From Pleurotus ostreatus/Saccharomyces cerevisiae fusant (lineage: Eukaryota > Opisthokonta), in contig JAMQCK010000025.1 of assembly GCA_024196135.1 (NCBI GenBank), positions 1 to 64,000 on the forward strand: DNA of 64,000 nt, in the 5' to 3' direction. Positions 53,001-64,000 of the stretch are shown here, piece after piece. Numbering within the stretch: position 1 is the stretch's first letter; each line of letters starts with the position of its first letter. A program made the position numbers and the translations under genes. The notes below the pieces were generated by a model. It had not been told where the DNA came from, did no database searches, and was given only the letters and a program-made list of their open reading frames with translations.

Positions 53001-56000
53001 GAAGACTTCGCGAGCAATGTGCACCAGCTCAGCGACAGTATGCTCCGGGTTCGATAGGTGAGCCAAGATAGTCGAGGGGGGCGGGTTGATGGTGGATAGG
53101 GAGGTGCATAGACTTGACAAGACGCGCATCGCCTCTAAAGGCACGACAGTTCCCGCGCCGATCTGCTTGACATACGACGCAAGCACCTCGACGGGGTCCG
53201 AGCCACCTGTTGTCAGGTCGCTAAACCCACCAGTGACCGACCGCGTGCAGAGGTACTGCTCAAGGAGGCTCGCCTTCGCCGACATGTCCGACATCTGTTT
53301 CTGCGTGAGCAGTATCCGCGTCAGCTTGAGCGCCGCCTGCAGCAGGAACACTAGCTTGCGGATGTCCGCCACCCGCTGTTCCTTGTGCAACACGTCGAGC
53401 GCGCTCTTCCCCGTCGTCAGGCTCGCCACGAGGGGCATCACCGACGCCGCGCTTGCATGGAAGAGCCAGACGTCCGCAACCGCCTGACTCAACCGCGGGA
53501 ATGGCCGCTCCGCCACATTCGGCGGCGAGTGCTCGAGGATGTTGGTGTAGAAGCGCAGGACGCGCCGCCCAATTTCGAATCGGTCGCCCAGCTGCGCATA
53601 CTTCCACGTCATGTGCTCGACCCAGATCTCGGTATGGATGAAGCGCGCGGCACGCAGGAGCACTTCCTCCTTTGTGCGCGTCAGCTCCTCGTTGTCGGGC
53701 GTGATCGTACTGTAGGCCTGGTCGAATAGACGCTGGACGAGGTTAAGAACAGCGAGGGTCATGGTGTACTGTCCCGTCACCCGCTCGACTGCGAAGGCAT
53801 TTGACGCTGCGCTGGCGGCACGGTCATTGCCAAAGAGCGCAGAGGTGGACTTGAGGAACAGCCAGACACGAGCTGCTCTGCCTTGTAGAGGCAAAAGGGC
53901 AGCGAGCACGCCAACTGCAGCGGTGACGAGCTCTGCAGGTGCCCGTTTCCTTGGGTTTGCCGACGTCAACGCGTCCTCGAGGATCATCGTCGTGAGCTGC
54001 ACCAGGTCTGGTGGCGTAGTCTCTGTCATCGTATGCGAGACGACCGGGAACCCATCCTCCAATGTGTCGATCAGGCGCTCAGCAAGGTCGGGGTGATCCT
54101 GGATGACGCTCCGAATCAAGTCCAGCGCCTCGATGATCGCGGTGACCTCCGTCTCGTCGTCCATCTGCACGCCGATGTCGTCGAGCCGCAGCGTTCGCGT
54201 CTCCGTATTCTGACGCTTGCCAAAGAAGACATCCTCGTACCCAGCTGATGAGCCTGAAAGCCGCTTCTTGTTGACATAACGCGTCAGGACCTCTGCGATG
54301 AGCTTCCATCCAGAGTGCCGGTGCTTCCAGTCAACGACGACCCATGTCCTTTCATCACCCGCGACAAGGCGTCCGTGCGTACCCGCTGGCAGTATGGACC
54401 CGCCTGGTAGACGAATGGGATATTGGGTGATGTAGTGAATCTCCATCGGCCCACTGCGCGATGCTCGCTCCGCCTGTCGCTCGTATAGCCGGTGCGCCTC
54501 GTTGTTCAGCGTGATATGCTGCGCATACGTCGGCAGGGCATTGAAGTAGTCAAAAGCGTTCTGCGCGCACTCCTTCTGCTCCTCGTAGCCGCCTGACTGC
54601 ATGTCGGACGTCGTCGCGAGCGGATCGGTGTCGAGGAAGCCGCACGCAGCCATGGCGCGACACAGTCGCGGGAGTGGGACGAAGTCGACGGGAAAGCGGG
54701 CACGAGCGACGTCAAATATTGCTCGCCTGGACGGTCCTTGATGCCAGTCCATCCGCCAGTATTGATGGCATAGCAGGTAGATAGATTCGACTTCACTGCG
54801 GCCGAAGAGGGCGACCCAGATATCGACGAGGCTGTAGAAGTCGGGTATGGATTCCACGGGTATGACATCGAGGACGCTGATGAGGAATCCTGGCGTACGA
54901 GTAAGATGAGAAGCAATAGAGTGAGATATAACTCACCTTTCATGACGCTGCGGAAGGCGATTGGGTTCGTGTCCGTCACAGACGAGTCTCTCCTCCAAGC
55001 CAGCGACGCGACAAACAAGGGCGAGGTCGTTAATAGCATCCTGAGCATGTCAAAAAGGTCGCCGCTCTCCAGGACCTTTCTCGCCATCGTAGCGGGTACT
55101 GGCTCGCGATCCTTCGGTGCATTGCCGGTGACGAGGGTTTGCAAGAAGGGCGCATACTTCGACGGCACCTGCTTCATGCTCTGCATCTTCTCCGCCAGCT
55201 TCGTCAAGACGAGTGCCCACGCCATATACGTGAGCGAGAACATGCTGTTGTCGCCCTCTAGCACGAGTTTGTGTATCCGCTGGAGAGATTCTGGCGAGGC
55301 GAGGTAGCTCTCTTGGTTTGCAGGCTTGTCTGAGATCTCCGGGAAAGTCGGGTCCGCGAAATTCTCTAGCTCGAGCACTTCGATTGTGATGAGAATCCAG
55401 GTCGCAGCCATGTCCTGGCGCAGTTGCTGGCCTTCCGCATCCAAGAGCAGCGTCTCATTTGCCTGGTCTGTGCCCATCATAGTCGAGTACGCGCTCCGGT
55501 AGATGCGCTCGACTGTCGGTCCGTCGCGTGGTACAGAGCCAAACATCGCCCAAAAGAGTACCTCAAGTAGCACGAGCTGTTCTTTGGCATTCTGCTTCGC
55601 CCAAGTAGTCGCATCCTTGACATTCCCAGCCATCGCCTTTGGGACGGGCGCACGCAGCTTGGCCTCAAACTCAGCAATGAGCGACTCGACGAAAGCACGC
55701 GCATCGGGCACCAAGCGCGGCATAAAGCGCGAAGAGACCGAGTAAAGCCACTGTTCCTCGTTCACCTCCTCGCGGAACAGGGGAATGAGGCATCGGAAGA
55801 GGTGCAAGCGCTCGGCATAGTAGAACGGCGTGAAGCGGTCATCAATGTCGGCCACATCGGCGTCAGAGGCTTGGTGTAGACCTCCGTTATAGAGGAAGAG
55901 TTTGAGGAGAATGAGTGCTTGAACCTGGTCGATGTCGAACTTGGCGCTGATCGTCGTCGCTGCCTTGATGTCGTTCTTGTCCGCGGTGAAGACCATGCCG

Positions 56001-56275
56001 TCTACTGTGACGGAGCCACTCTCCAGAGATTTGCGGGATGCTTCTGAGGGCCTGCCAAAGGGGGCTGAGATGTTTTTCAACCGGTCGAGGCGCGCGTCAA
56101 GGAAGCCCAGGAGCTTGTCCTTGCGCTCCTCTTCTTGGTAGCGTTCATCCTCGCCGGTCAGCACTCGGTAGAGCTCATCATAAGTCCTGCGTGTTTTACG
56201 TGAGTATGGGATAGTCAAAAGGGGGTTCGCCACGCACACATCAACCAGGCTCGAGACCTTCGATTCGCCCGGCAT
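50045..56275 (-). CDS. NUP188: Nucleoporin Nup188-like
   Basis: Exons are 56275-56238, 56186-54937, 54889-50673, 50617-50108 and 50053-50045, encoding 2,007 residues. The protein is almost wholly alpha-helical in composition, fitting an inner-ring scaffold nucleoporin of the Nup188/Nup192 class. The best clue to Nup188 is a small beta-rich insertion near residues 590-640 (PAGTHGRLV...RTWVVVDWKH...SGWKLIAEVL), which resembles the SH3-like insert of Nup188, following a region that begins YFNALPTY. Such proteins hold the inner ring of the nuclear pore together with Nic96. Nup192/Nup205 is the main alternative. The last coding exon has only 9 nt including the stop; its intron has a good branch site (GCTAAC) and acceptor, but reading through the intron would also give a stop within 9 codons. 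Confidence 0.78.
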
Positions 56276-56583
56276 ACTTGGGGCCAGCTCGATGTGACAC
56301 CACTCAACGCGTCGTAGAAAGCGGGGACAAGGACAAAGCCTCAGTCAAGTCCCGCACTGGTTTCCCCTGCAGAGTATACGCGTGTCAGCGAGCGCGACGA
56401 CGAACAGCACGCTGTTCACGCACCTTGAGGAACCGAAAGAACGTCAAAGTCAAGAGACGCGTTGAGCCGCTTGGACCGGCGTCAGGGCTCCCCTTCGGGA
56501 CAACAAAACACGATCGGTGATTCTTGATCTGCTCAAGTCTGTCAAGTCGCCTCCTCCGTTCCCCTTCCCCCTTCCGCCAGACC
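56276..56583. promoter_or_regulatory. Divergent promoter region NUP188/NOP13
   Basis: 308 bp separate the two start codons, which point away from each other, so this short stretch must drive both a nuclear pore and a nucleolar gene. No clear TATA box on either side. Confidence 0.6.
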
Positions 56584-58291
56584 ATGTCTTCATCCTCGCC
56601 ATCGTCATCGAGCGCGAGCTCTACAACAGAGCCCCAATTGCCTCAGAAGAGGAAGCTCGCAGAGGCTGTGAAAGCTGAAGAGGACGATGATAGCTCCAGC
56701 GACGACTCAAGCTCCTCCCCCAACGATTCTGGCTCGGAATCTGATTCTGACGATGGCTCGGACGCATCAGACTCTGACTCTGACGACTCTGACTCCGAAT
56801 CTGATACCCCCACATCCAAAACCAAGTCTCGCGCGACGAAAGTCAAGGCTAAGGCCGCAGATGGCGGCGAGGAGGACGAAGCCCCCGTCCTCTCGCACGC
56901 GGAGCTCCGGCGACAGAAGAAGAAGTTAAAGCTTGAGGCCAAGGCTGCTGCCGCTGAGGCCGCTGAGGATGGCTCCGCTCCGAAGAAGCGCAAGCTCGAG
57001 AACGGCAAGGCGGCGGTTGACCAGCCGACGAAGCGCCAGAACTCTGTCTGGGTGGGGAACATGTCGTTCAAGACGACGCAGGACGATCTGCGCGGCTTTT
57101 TCAAGGAGGCAGGTGAGGTGACGCGCATCAACATGCCCACGAAGCCGTCCGGACGTCCGGGAGGTTCGATAGAGAACAAGGGGTACGCTTCAGAAGTACT
57201 TCAACGCATGGAATGTAACTGACCCTTTCACAGCTACGCATATGTTGACTTCGCTACTCCGGAAGCCAAGGCAGCAGCCATCGCACTGTCAGAACACCCT
57301 CTTATAGGGAGGAAGCTGCTCATCAAAGATGGTAAGCTAGTTCGTCAACCGATAGCTCTGTATGATCCCTGACCATCGCCAGGCGACGACTTCGCCGGCA
57401 GACCTGCACCTCCGGGCCAGGACCCCACACAGCTAACCGCCAAGACCCACTCCAAAACTGCTCGCAGAATTCTCAACTCGCAGAAACAGCCTCCCGCGCC
57501 TACCCTCTTTGTTGGCAATCTTAGCTTCGAGACGACGGTAGAGGATCTTCAGCAGATGTTCGAGTCGCATAGGCCTGCCAAGGACAAGGCAAAGAAGCCG
57601 GAGGTCAAGACGGAGTCTGGCGCGGAGCCGCCACAGCCATGGCTACGGAAAGTCCGTATGGCCACTTTCGAGGACACTGGCAAATGCAAAGGGTGAGCAG
57701 ACCGCACGGAGTAGTGACCTCAGCATGCTGACGACCTATAGGTTCGCCTTCATCGATTTTGGCACAAAAGAGTACGCCGAAGAGGCGCTCATCAACCCGA
57801 GGAACCATCACCTGAATGGTCGGGACCTCCAGGTCGAGTTCGCCAGTGCAGAAGCCGTGCGTCGCGGTGCGCCCCGCGGCTCCGCGGAGAAGGATGCGGA
57901 TGGTCGGCCTGCGCGCCCGCACAAGGGCAAGTCGGCTGGCTACGACCGCACGAAGCCGAAGAACCCGGGCAGCAACAAGGCGGCGCAGAAGGAGGCCTCG
58001 GCGCTGAAGCGCGAGAAGTCGGGCCAGCCGTCGAAGGAGGAGAAGAAGATGCAGCGGAAGGAGGCGGCGGGCCTACTTGGAAACCGGGGGAGGGACCGGG
58101 AGGGCGGAGGTGAAGGAGGCGAGGGGCAGGAGGAGAAGACCGAGGGCGGGAAGTGGGACAGAAAGGCGGACAGAGGCCGTCCTACTCGGCCCATGCCTCA
58201 CGGGAGGCAGAAGCCGGGTGCAGCCTTGGCTGGGGCGCCACGACAGTCAGCGGCCATTCTCCCGAGTCAAGGAAAGAAGATGACTTTCTGA
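56584..58291 (+). CDS. NOP13: Nop13-like nucleolar RNA-binding protein (two RRMs)
   Basis: Exons are 56584-57182, 57234-57331, 57383-57692 and 57742-58291, encoding 518 residues. The first 160 residues consist of acidic Ser/Asp/Glu runs followed by Lys-rich stretches, as in nucleolar proteins. RRM1 (about 165-250) starts SVWVGNMSFKTTQDDLRGFF and has the RNP1-type NKGYAYVDFAT, ending with LSEHPLIGRKLLIKDG and DFAGRP, the pattern of fungal Nop13. RRM2 (about 285-390) has TLFVGNLSFETT and CKGFAFIDFG. The C-terminal 120 residues are basic, Gly/Arg/Lys-rich. Nop13 associates with pre-ribosomal particles in yeast; a role in rRNA maturation is inferred. Kozak context at 56584 is ACCATGT. It shares its promoter with NUP188. 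Confidence 0.85.
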
Positions 58292-58898
58292 GGGACCGAG
58301 GGCCCTGCGTATTTTACTGACTCGAACGACTCGCCTTGTACCATTTCGTGGCAAACGAGTTGTCGAATTGTTCACGACGTTCACGCTGCTGTGCGGCGCG
58401 TAATTACACCTCGCTCGCCTCGCTGATAGACGGTAACAACATTGTATAGCGAAGGGTATCTGTCGCGACTGCCGTGATCCTACTGCGCCCAATGGAAAGG
58501 CATCTTGCGGGCACTCTGGTCTGGATTTCGATGTCGAGGACAGCGTAGGTGTGCCGGCCTGCCGAGCCGATCTCGGGCGACATACGGTGGCATGACATGG
58601 GCATGACACTATGGCGCTGACGGACAACAATTGCCTTATTTGCCGAAATCATTACTGCCGTGCTTCTTGTCTTCCACTCTCATCGTCGTCCTCGCCGTCG
58701 TTGCCGTTCAAATCGCCCCTGCAGACAGCCTCGCCGCATGCTGCGCTACACAACCCAACGGTGAGCGTCTAGGTCCTTGTCGTCGCCGCCGCGGCTGCCA
58801 ACATCCGGCTCTGCCGCCAAAGTATTGTATTCCCGGGTTGAGAAGGCCCGTCTGACAAAGCGGCCCTTCTCGGCTTCTCGTACTTATAATCCATACCA
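58292..58898. other. Intergenic region before the four-helix protein
   Basis: 607 bp without a supported gene. A hydrophobic reading frame near 58631 lacks an ATG. The last part should contain the promoter of the next gene. Confidence 0.45.
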
Positions 58899-58925
58899 AT
58901 GTTGCTCATCCGGCCTCCCCCCGCC

Positions 58926-59925
58926 ATGGTGCGCGTCCGCTCATATACGCATCCCAGGACCGCGTCGCTTGCTATCACCCTCTCGGGCGCGGCCGTGCAC
59001 GCTGCGCTCGCCATCCAGGTTGTCGCACTCTGGCGATCGCTCAAGTGGGAGCCCGAGAGCGAATGGGAAAGCGCGCACGATGAGTGGCGCGTGGACAGCA
59101 TTAAGGTCCTCTGGGCTCTGCTCTCCGCGTACTTTGCGTCATCGGCTGTAGTCTCCGCGCTGGGCTTCTATGGTATCGCCAAGGTGCGTTGCCATCCAGA
59201 GCGATATTCGCCATTTTCCTGACTCAGACATCTTCAGAACAAGCCCGGGTACATCCGCTTTTACAGGGACTACTCCATCGCAGACTTTGCTGTCTCTGTC
59301 ATTTCCCTATTCTCCGCCACTAAAGCCGTGCTCTACAAGTCGACACGTGCTGGCGTTTGCGAAGAGCTCTCGCGCCAACCAGAGATCATTCGGGACCTTG
59401 GCGACTTCGGTTTGTCGTTGGAGAACTGCGAGCGATGGATCGAGAGGGCGTCGATGCTCTGCTTCGCGCTTGTCGTTGTCGTCTTAGTCGCTAGGGTGAG
59501 TCCCAACATGGCGCGATCCATTTCCCGATCTAACGGTCTTCCCTTCAAAGCTCCACTGCCTGCTGGCTGTCTCGAAATACTATCGCATGCATATCGCTCG
59601 GCAGCAACCCCCGCCATTACCCCTTAACCACCTTCCCTCACCTACTTCGCCGACACATTCTGGGCCGCAGCGGATATACCTGCTGCCCCAAGAACGCGCA
59701 AACACGTCTGGAGAGCCGATGATCTACGCTCCTGTGCCACTCTCAACGCTCTCGCCACAAGACCAGGCACGGGCGAAGGAGGCATGGATATCGCATGGCC
59801 ACCGTCATCACCGCTCCCGATCGCATGCGCACCATCAGCCCGCGGAGACTGGCAGGATTGTCCTGCCGATCTCCCCCGGCGAGCCGCTCCTGCCGGGATA
59901 CGCATCCCAGGACGCAAAGGCGTGA
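58926..59925 (+). CDS. Four-helix membrane protein of unknown function
   Basis: Not recognised. Exons are 58926-59183, 59238-59495 and 59551-59925, encoding 296 residues. Four hydrophobic segments are visible: LAITLSGAAVHAALAIQVV, IKVLWALLSAYFASSAVVSA, IADFAVSVISLFSATKAV and MLCFALVVVVLVARLHCLLA. A tail rich in Pro, Ser and His follows (SHGHRHHRSRSHAHHQ). ATG 58926 has the better start context (CCGCCATGG); ATG 58899, in the same frame, would add nine residues. The topology recalls tetraspan proteins, but the cysteine motif of tetraspanins is not present. Confidence 0.7.
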
Positions 59926-61191
59926 CCTACCGCACCTTCGTCGTACTCGTACTAGTAACAGTTCGTGCGCGGTGCCATAGTCGCCGCCTGGCTTGCCCCG
60001 GTGTATAACACGCGATCAGCGGGCATACATTCCTCCATCGTAACCCTAGATCGATCCTTGTATATTCTATCACCACTGTCCTTTTATCTCGGTCTATTCT
60101 TTTCATCGGTTCAGCCCTGGGCATCTGCGTCGTCTCTCCATCGGTTCGACCTCATGGGTATCGCCTCTGGTTCGCTTTGGCTTGTCCTGCGTCCGTTGGC
60201 GCCTTTGTTTCCTTTTTGCGTCCTGGTCTATTCTCTGTCCATCTTGTGCTTCTATCCAGTAGTTGTATCGACTATCGACGCGAATGAGTAATTATGTGTA
60301 CATTTTCCGGGAGTGGGTCGTGTTGGGTGTTCCTGCTGCGGCTTTGTGAAGCTCGTATCAAGAGAGTGCGCGTCGTGTGGTAAGCTGCGGTCAAGTGCGA
60401 ACCCCCGTGCAGCCCCCAAAGGATGTTTCCCCGCGGTTGCTTGTCCGCGGCTGACGGGAGCCGTCCCATGAAGTTGAACTTAGCACGTGACTTAGCGGCC
60501 TCCGAGTCCCCAGTCGACCTCGGTTGCACGGCGTCCGGACTGAGTACTGAGTAGCGATCCGCTCTGTGGGGTGACCAGGAGGACTCCCTTTCGTCAGCGA
60601 AGCAATTCAAGAATCAGCTGCTGACCCGTTCCATGCACCGGGTAGTGGTCGACTGCGGGTCCTAGGCCTTCATCTCACCACCGACCACCCTCACCTCCGT
60701 CGCGATCGTAAATACGACGAACTTCCATACATGCGTCGATATCATCGATAGCTACCCGCGCCATAGAAGGGCTGGGCATTGGGAGTGCGAATAGACTCTT
60801 GATCCGCTCAACTCTGCAAGGAAACCAATGATCCACGAAAAGATCTACCAGTGTTCCGCGAGAACGAATCAGTGTCCCACGAAGTGACGAATGGTCCACG
60901 AAGGGTTGAATAATATACTGCGACGCCATAGATAATGGAAGACAACGCGCCGCAAATGATAGAATAAAGAGGTATAGAGACAGATGAAGTAGAAAAAGTG
61001 AAGGAGTGACGATAGGTGGGTAGTAAATAGCCTGCATGTATGTACAGTGGGCTAGAGGGATGCCCAGAAAATTGTGATAGCAGCCAGTGGTATCCAATGA
61101 ACAACGAAGTGGGTAGTGTTGACCATGGGAAAAGGCAGTGTGGAAGGGTATGGCAAGGATAGAAGGTCAGAAAGCACATCGACCCCTCTCT
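59926..61191. other. Convergent intergenic region
   Basis: 1.27 kb between two stop codons. It contains a degenerate tandem repeat at 60827-60903 (see repeat entry). No supported coding or RNA gene; small frames on both strands lack domains. Confidence 0.5.
60827..60903 (-). repeat. Degenerate tandem repeat, about four 19-22-nt units
   Basis: On the minus strand, units starting TTCGTGGACC, TTCGTGGGAC, TCGCGGAACA and TTCGTGGATC follow each other, each containing a variant of CAYT(C/G)RT after the first ten bases. The units differ at several positions, so the array is old. Confidence 0.55.
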
Positions 61192-63572
61192 TCATGCGCC
61201 CGCCCGCCTCTTTCTCTCCGCCTCGCGCAGCACGGCCTTCGGACCCCGCTTCGCCATCGCCCACACGAAAACAAGGATGATCAGAAGGAATTGCAGCCAC
61301 AGCCACGCTTCCACGACCAGCTTCACCACGCCCTTCTGCTTGGCATTCGCGACACCCTTCTGCGGCGACCTTTCTACCGCGGTCGTCTGCGCATGCCTAT
61401 GCTCGTCCTCTTCCTCTTCAGGGACAGAATTGGGAAGCGCGATGGGTGACATGGGACCAGGCGTGATGGAGCCCTCCGCCATGGCTTCGAGCGCCTCTGC
61501 CAGGTCTTTGCGCCCCGGCGTAGACTCTCCCAGCAGCGAGTCACGGAAGCGGCCTTCGACCCAGCGCGTCGTGCGCGCGCGGACGGTCTGCGACATGCGT
61601 CGATAGCGCTGTGCTTGCGGTGTCTCCAAGCGGTCGCCATTCGCTGTCAGTGGGGTCTCCGGCGTAGGTGGTTCCAAGGAGAACATCGGCTGGCGGATGG
61701 GCGTCTGCGGAGCAGCACGCGTCGGTGAGGGCGAGGGGGATCGCGAACGGGTGATGGGAGGGAATGCAAGAGAGGATGATGCTGGCATGGGCGAGGGAGA
61801 GGGGGGCACTGATATCGAGCTGAAGCTGTAGAGCGAGGAGCGCCGCAGGTGCGGCTCGCCATGCAAGCCCCATTGTCCGTCGAGCGCCTCACCGCCAAGC
61901 TCTGCCTGCAACGTCGGATGCTGCTCGTGCGACGGTGTTGGCAGCTGGCTGAAGACCTGACTGAAGCTAGGATGCGCGGCATGTCCGGTATGCGAAGCGA
62001 GACTGAGGGCGGAAAGGGCAGGAGAAGCAGGACGGCTGAGGCTGAAGGAGGTATCGGCGGAGAAAGATGTGGTATGAGCACGGAAAGGGATTGGAGGAAG
62101 GCGCAACGAGGAGGAGTCGTTCTGCGAGCGAGGTGCAGCCTGCGAGGTGGACGGAGAGTCAAAGAGGCCCATGACAGACTTGCGCGCCTTGGTGACCTGG
62201 GATGGTGCAGTGCTCTCCGCGCTGAGATGTTTGGCGACATCCTGCTCGAGAGTTCTGCGGAAGCTCTGGAAGCGGATGGTATCCTTCGCCGAGGTCGCCT
62301 TCTGCGCAGTGGGTTGCTCAACTCCACCTTCCTCGATGAGTTCGAGTTGTACGTTGTTGGGATCGTTGAGGCACTCGTAGAGCCTGCTGATGTTCTCTGT
62401 CTCCCTCTGCACAGACTGCAGCCGGCTGTTGGTATCATGTTGCTGCTCGACGATGCGTTGATTCGTGTCCTCGAGTTCTTGTATCTTCGCAAGCAACTGG
62501 GAGATGAGCGACTGCGTAGAGGGTGACCTGACGTGCTCTTCTGGGAAGTCATCCTCCTCTTCGTCCCGCCTCGACTTCTTCGGCGTGGTGTACGATGTCG
62601 TGCTGCATAGCGCGCCTCCGGGAGCGAAGTCTTTGACTTCCTCCTCGACCGGTTCAGGATCGTGTTGCGCACTCGACATCTTGCGAGCTGTCATGATTCG
62701 CTCCTTCCGTTCCTCGACTGTCTCGGGAGGCGGGGAAGTGCGAGTCTGTTCTTCAAGCTCTACACTGCGCGCCTGCGCCCTGTCAAGCTCCTCGCGAAGC
62801 TGCGCAATCTCTCCTTCCAAGCGCTGCAGCATTCGACGGCCTTTCTGATCCGCTTGTGACGACTCCGCCTCCAACTTGCTGAGCTTGTCGAGTAGCTCCG
62901 CGTTCTGTTCGGAGAGGTATGACAGATCGCTCTGCGAGACGGATATCTTGCGCGTGTGGCGCATCGGTCCGCGAGCGAAGACGTCCGACATCGCGCGGGG
63001 CAGCTTGTCCGCGAACCACGCTGGCGAGCCCGGACGCGACTCGGGGCCGGGGGAGGGTATGGGGCTGGCGGGGATGCGGGCGAGCAGCGCGCGGTGCTGG
63101 GTCTTGAGGGCGGCGTTATTGTCGTAGAGGCTCTTCAGGGTATTCACCGTCAGGCCGAGTTCTGGTGCAAGACGCGTGAGTGAGTCGGTGCAGCGCGACG
63201 GAGGACGCGATGGGACGTACCATTCTGTCGCTCCTTGATCAGGCCGTCTGCCTTGACCAAGAGATCCGCGAGCTCATCGCGCGACTCTTCCGTGAGCCAG
63301 TCCGGGTTTGGTCCCGAGGCGTTCGTCGGATCCGCGTCGAGGTCCCAGCCGAGGGCCTTCAGTGTCGCAGACATGGGTGACCCCAACAGCGATTCGAGAC
63401 GGCGACGCGGAGGGGGAGATGGCGAGCTCGCCGGAAAGCTGAACCCAGCGCCAGAGTACGGCGGCGGCGGGGACGCGCCTCCCTTCTTGACGGTGGCGGG
63501 CCCAGTGGACTGTCGTCGCCTCTGCGCGGGCGGGCGTGGACGCGCCGACTTCGTTTGATCGTGTGCAAGCAT
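61192..63572 (-). CDS. Tail-anchored coiled-coil protein of unknown function
   Basis: Exons are 63572-63221 and 63161-61192, encoding 773 residues. After a basic, Pro-rich start (about residues 1-60), a conserved-looking block DWLTEESRDELADLLVKADG spans the region before the intron. Residues 120-330 contain coiled coils (SEQNAELLDKLSKLEAESS; LEGEIAQLREELDRAQARS; LLAKIQELEDTNQRIVEQQ). A disordered Ser/Pro-rich region follows. Near the C-terminus a single hydrophobic helix, WLWLQFLLIILVFVWAMAK, is followed by a short basic tail, so the protein is probably inserted post-translationally with the coiled coils in the cytosol. It could be a tether or a scaffold at an organelle membrane; no family assignment is possible from sight. 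Confidence 0.75.
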
Positions 63573-64000
63573 TTCAGAGGATGGTTGAATTAGAGAAGCT
63601 CTAGTGATACAACGCGCATCTGAGCTCTCGGATAGAAGTTGTGTTGTGAAGTTCAATGGAGGAGGAGGAGGAGGAGAACAGGGTCGCAGGCACGGACGGA
63701 TGGGTGGTCTGATCCTAAACACGTGAAAGCAATATCGACCTGCTCCATTTGGTGACCCGCTCAGCCGCATGTTTCCCAAACCACCCCAAATCCCATCTCG
63801 ACTCTGTCTGGACTGTGTTGCTCAACCGCATTCTCTATTCGTGTACGTGTACAAGTCTGTCTACAGTATCTGCGCGAAAGGCGCAGAGTCAAAACGCCCT
63901 ATCGTTCCTATAAACCCGTCAGACCTATCGACCCTGTGGATATAGAAAGTCGTCCCAACAGACAAGAACGGAGGTGGAATTACGCTACTACATTGAAACT
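63573..64000. other. Upstream region of the tail-anchored protein gene
   Basis: 428 bp to the window edge. It contains a run of GGA/GGAG repeats at about 63657-63677 (CT-rich on the transcribed strand, as often seen just upstream of fungal start codons). No other feature seen. Confidence 0.45.

Noticed and set aside
58631..58855. Hydrophobic, signal-peptide-like reading frame
   Set aside because: It has no ATG, no exon partner and lies in the likely promoter of the next gene.

Overview
The window reads as a nuclear contig of an agaricomycete basidiomycete fungus, plausibly a wood-decay polypore, although the species cannot be fixed from sequence alone. The reasons are: almost every gene is split by many short introns (about 44-79 nt, mostly 47-57); the coding sequence is GC-rich; and the gene content is fungal (ERMES subunit Mdm34, a septation Uds1-domain protein, a CFEM-like secreted protein, a GH43 arabinanase). 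I joined exons by hand using splice signals, frame continuity and family motifs; every gene model given closes in frame.

Layout. 1-2564 is the 3' part of a hAT transposase gene that runs off the left edge. 2712-6292 is a complete PIF/Harbinger-type DNA transposon: 55-bp perfect terminal inverted repeats, a 3-bp AGT target duplication, a Myb/SANT-like gene (+) and a DDE transposase gene (-) meeting tail to tail. 6293-7717 is non-coding, followed by a large seven-helix membrane protein (7718-11399). Then come a secreted GH43 arabinanase (12076-13659, -), a Rossmann-fold protein (14964-15902, +), a GCK-VI (SPAK/OSR1-type) STE20 kinase (16615-18758, +) and an intron-containing tRNA-Arg(UCU) (19332-19434, -).

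19569-26769 holds two paralogous alpha/beta hydrolases in opposite orientation that bracket a CorA-type Mg2+ transporter and a glutamine synthetase-like enzyme. After a small CFEM-like secreted protein (26893-27200) comes a long run of minus-strand housekeeping genes: a Uds1 coiled-coil protein, MDM34, the H3K4 demethylase KDM5/Lid2, APC2 of the anaphase-promoting complex, the GPI inositol-deacylase BST1, a 14-3-3 protein and NUP188. NUP188 shares a 308-bp divergent promoter with the nucleolar RNA-binding protein NOP13 (+). The right end holds a four-helix membrane protein (+) and a tail-anchored coiled-coil protein (-).

The neighbours are mostly functionally unrelated, as is usual for a euchromatic fungal region. 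The exceptions are the two-gene transposon, the duplicated hydrolase pair and the NUP188/NOP13 divergent pair. The most notable observations are the intact Harbinger element, whose reconstructed empty site is a perfect 16-bp palindrome; the inverted hydrolase duplication with conserved 17-nt micro-exons; and five GC-AG introns that homology or phase requires, all in KDM5, APC2 and BST1.
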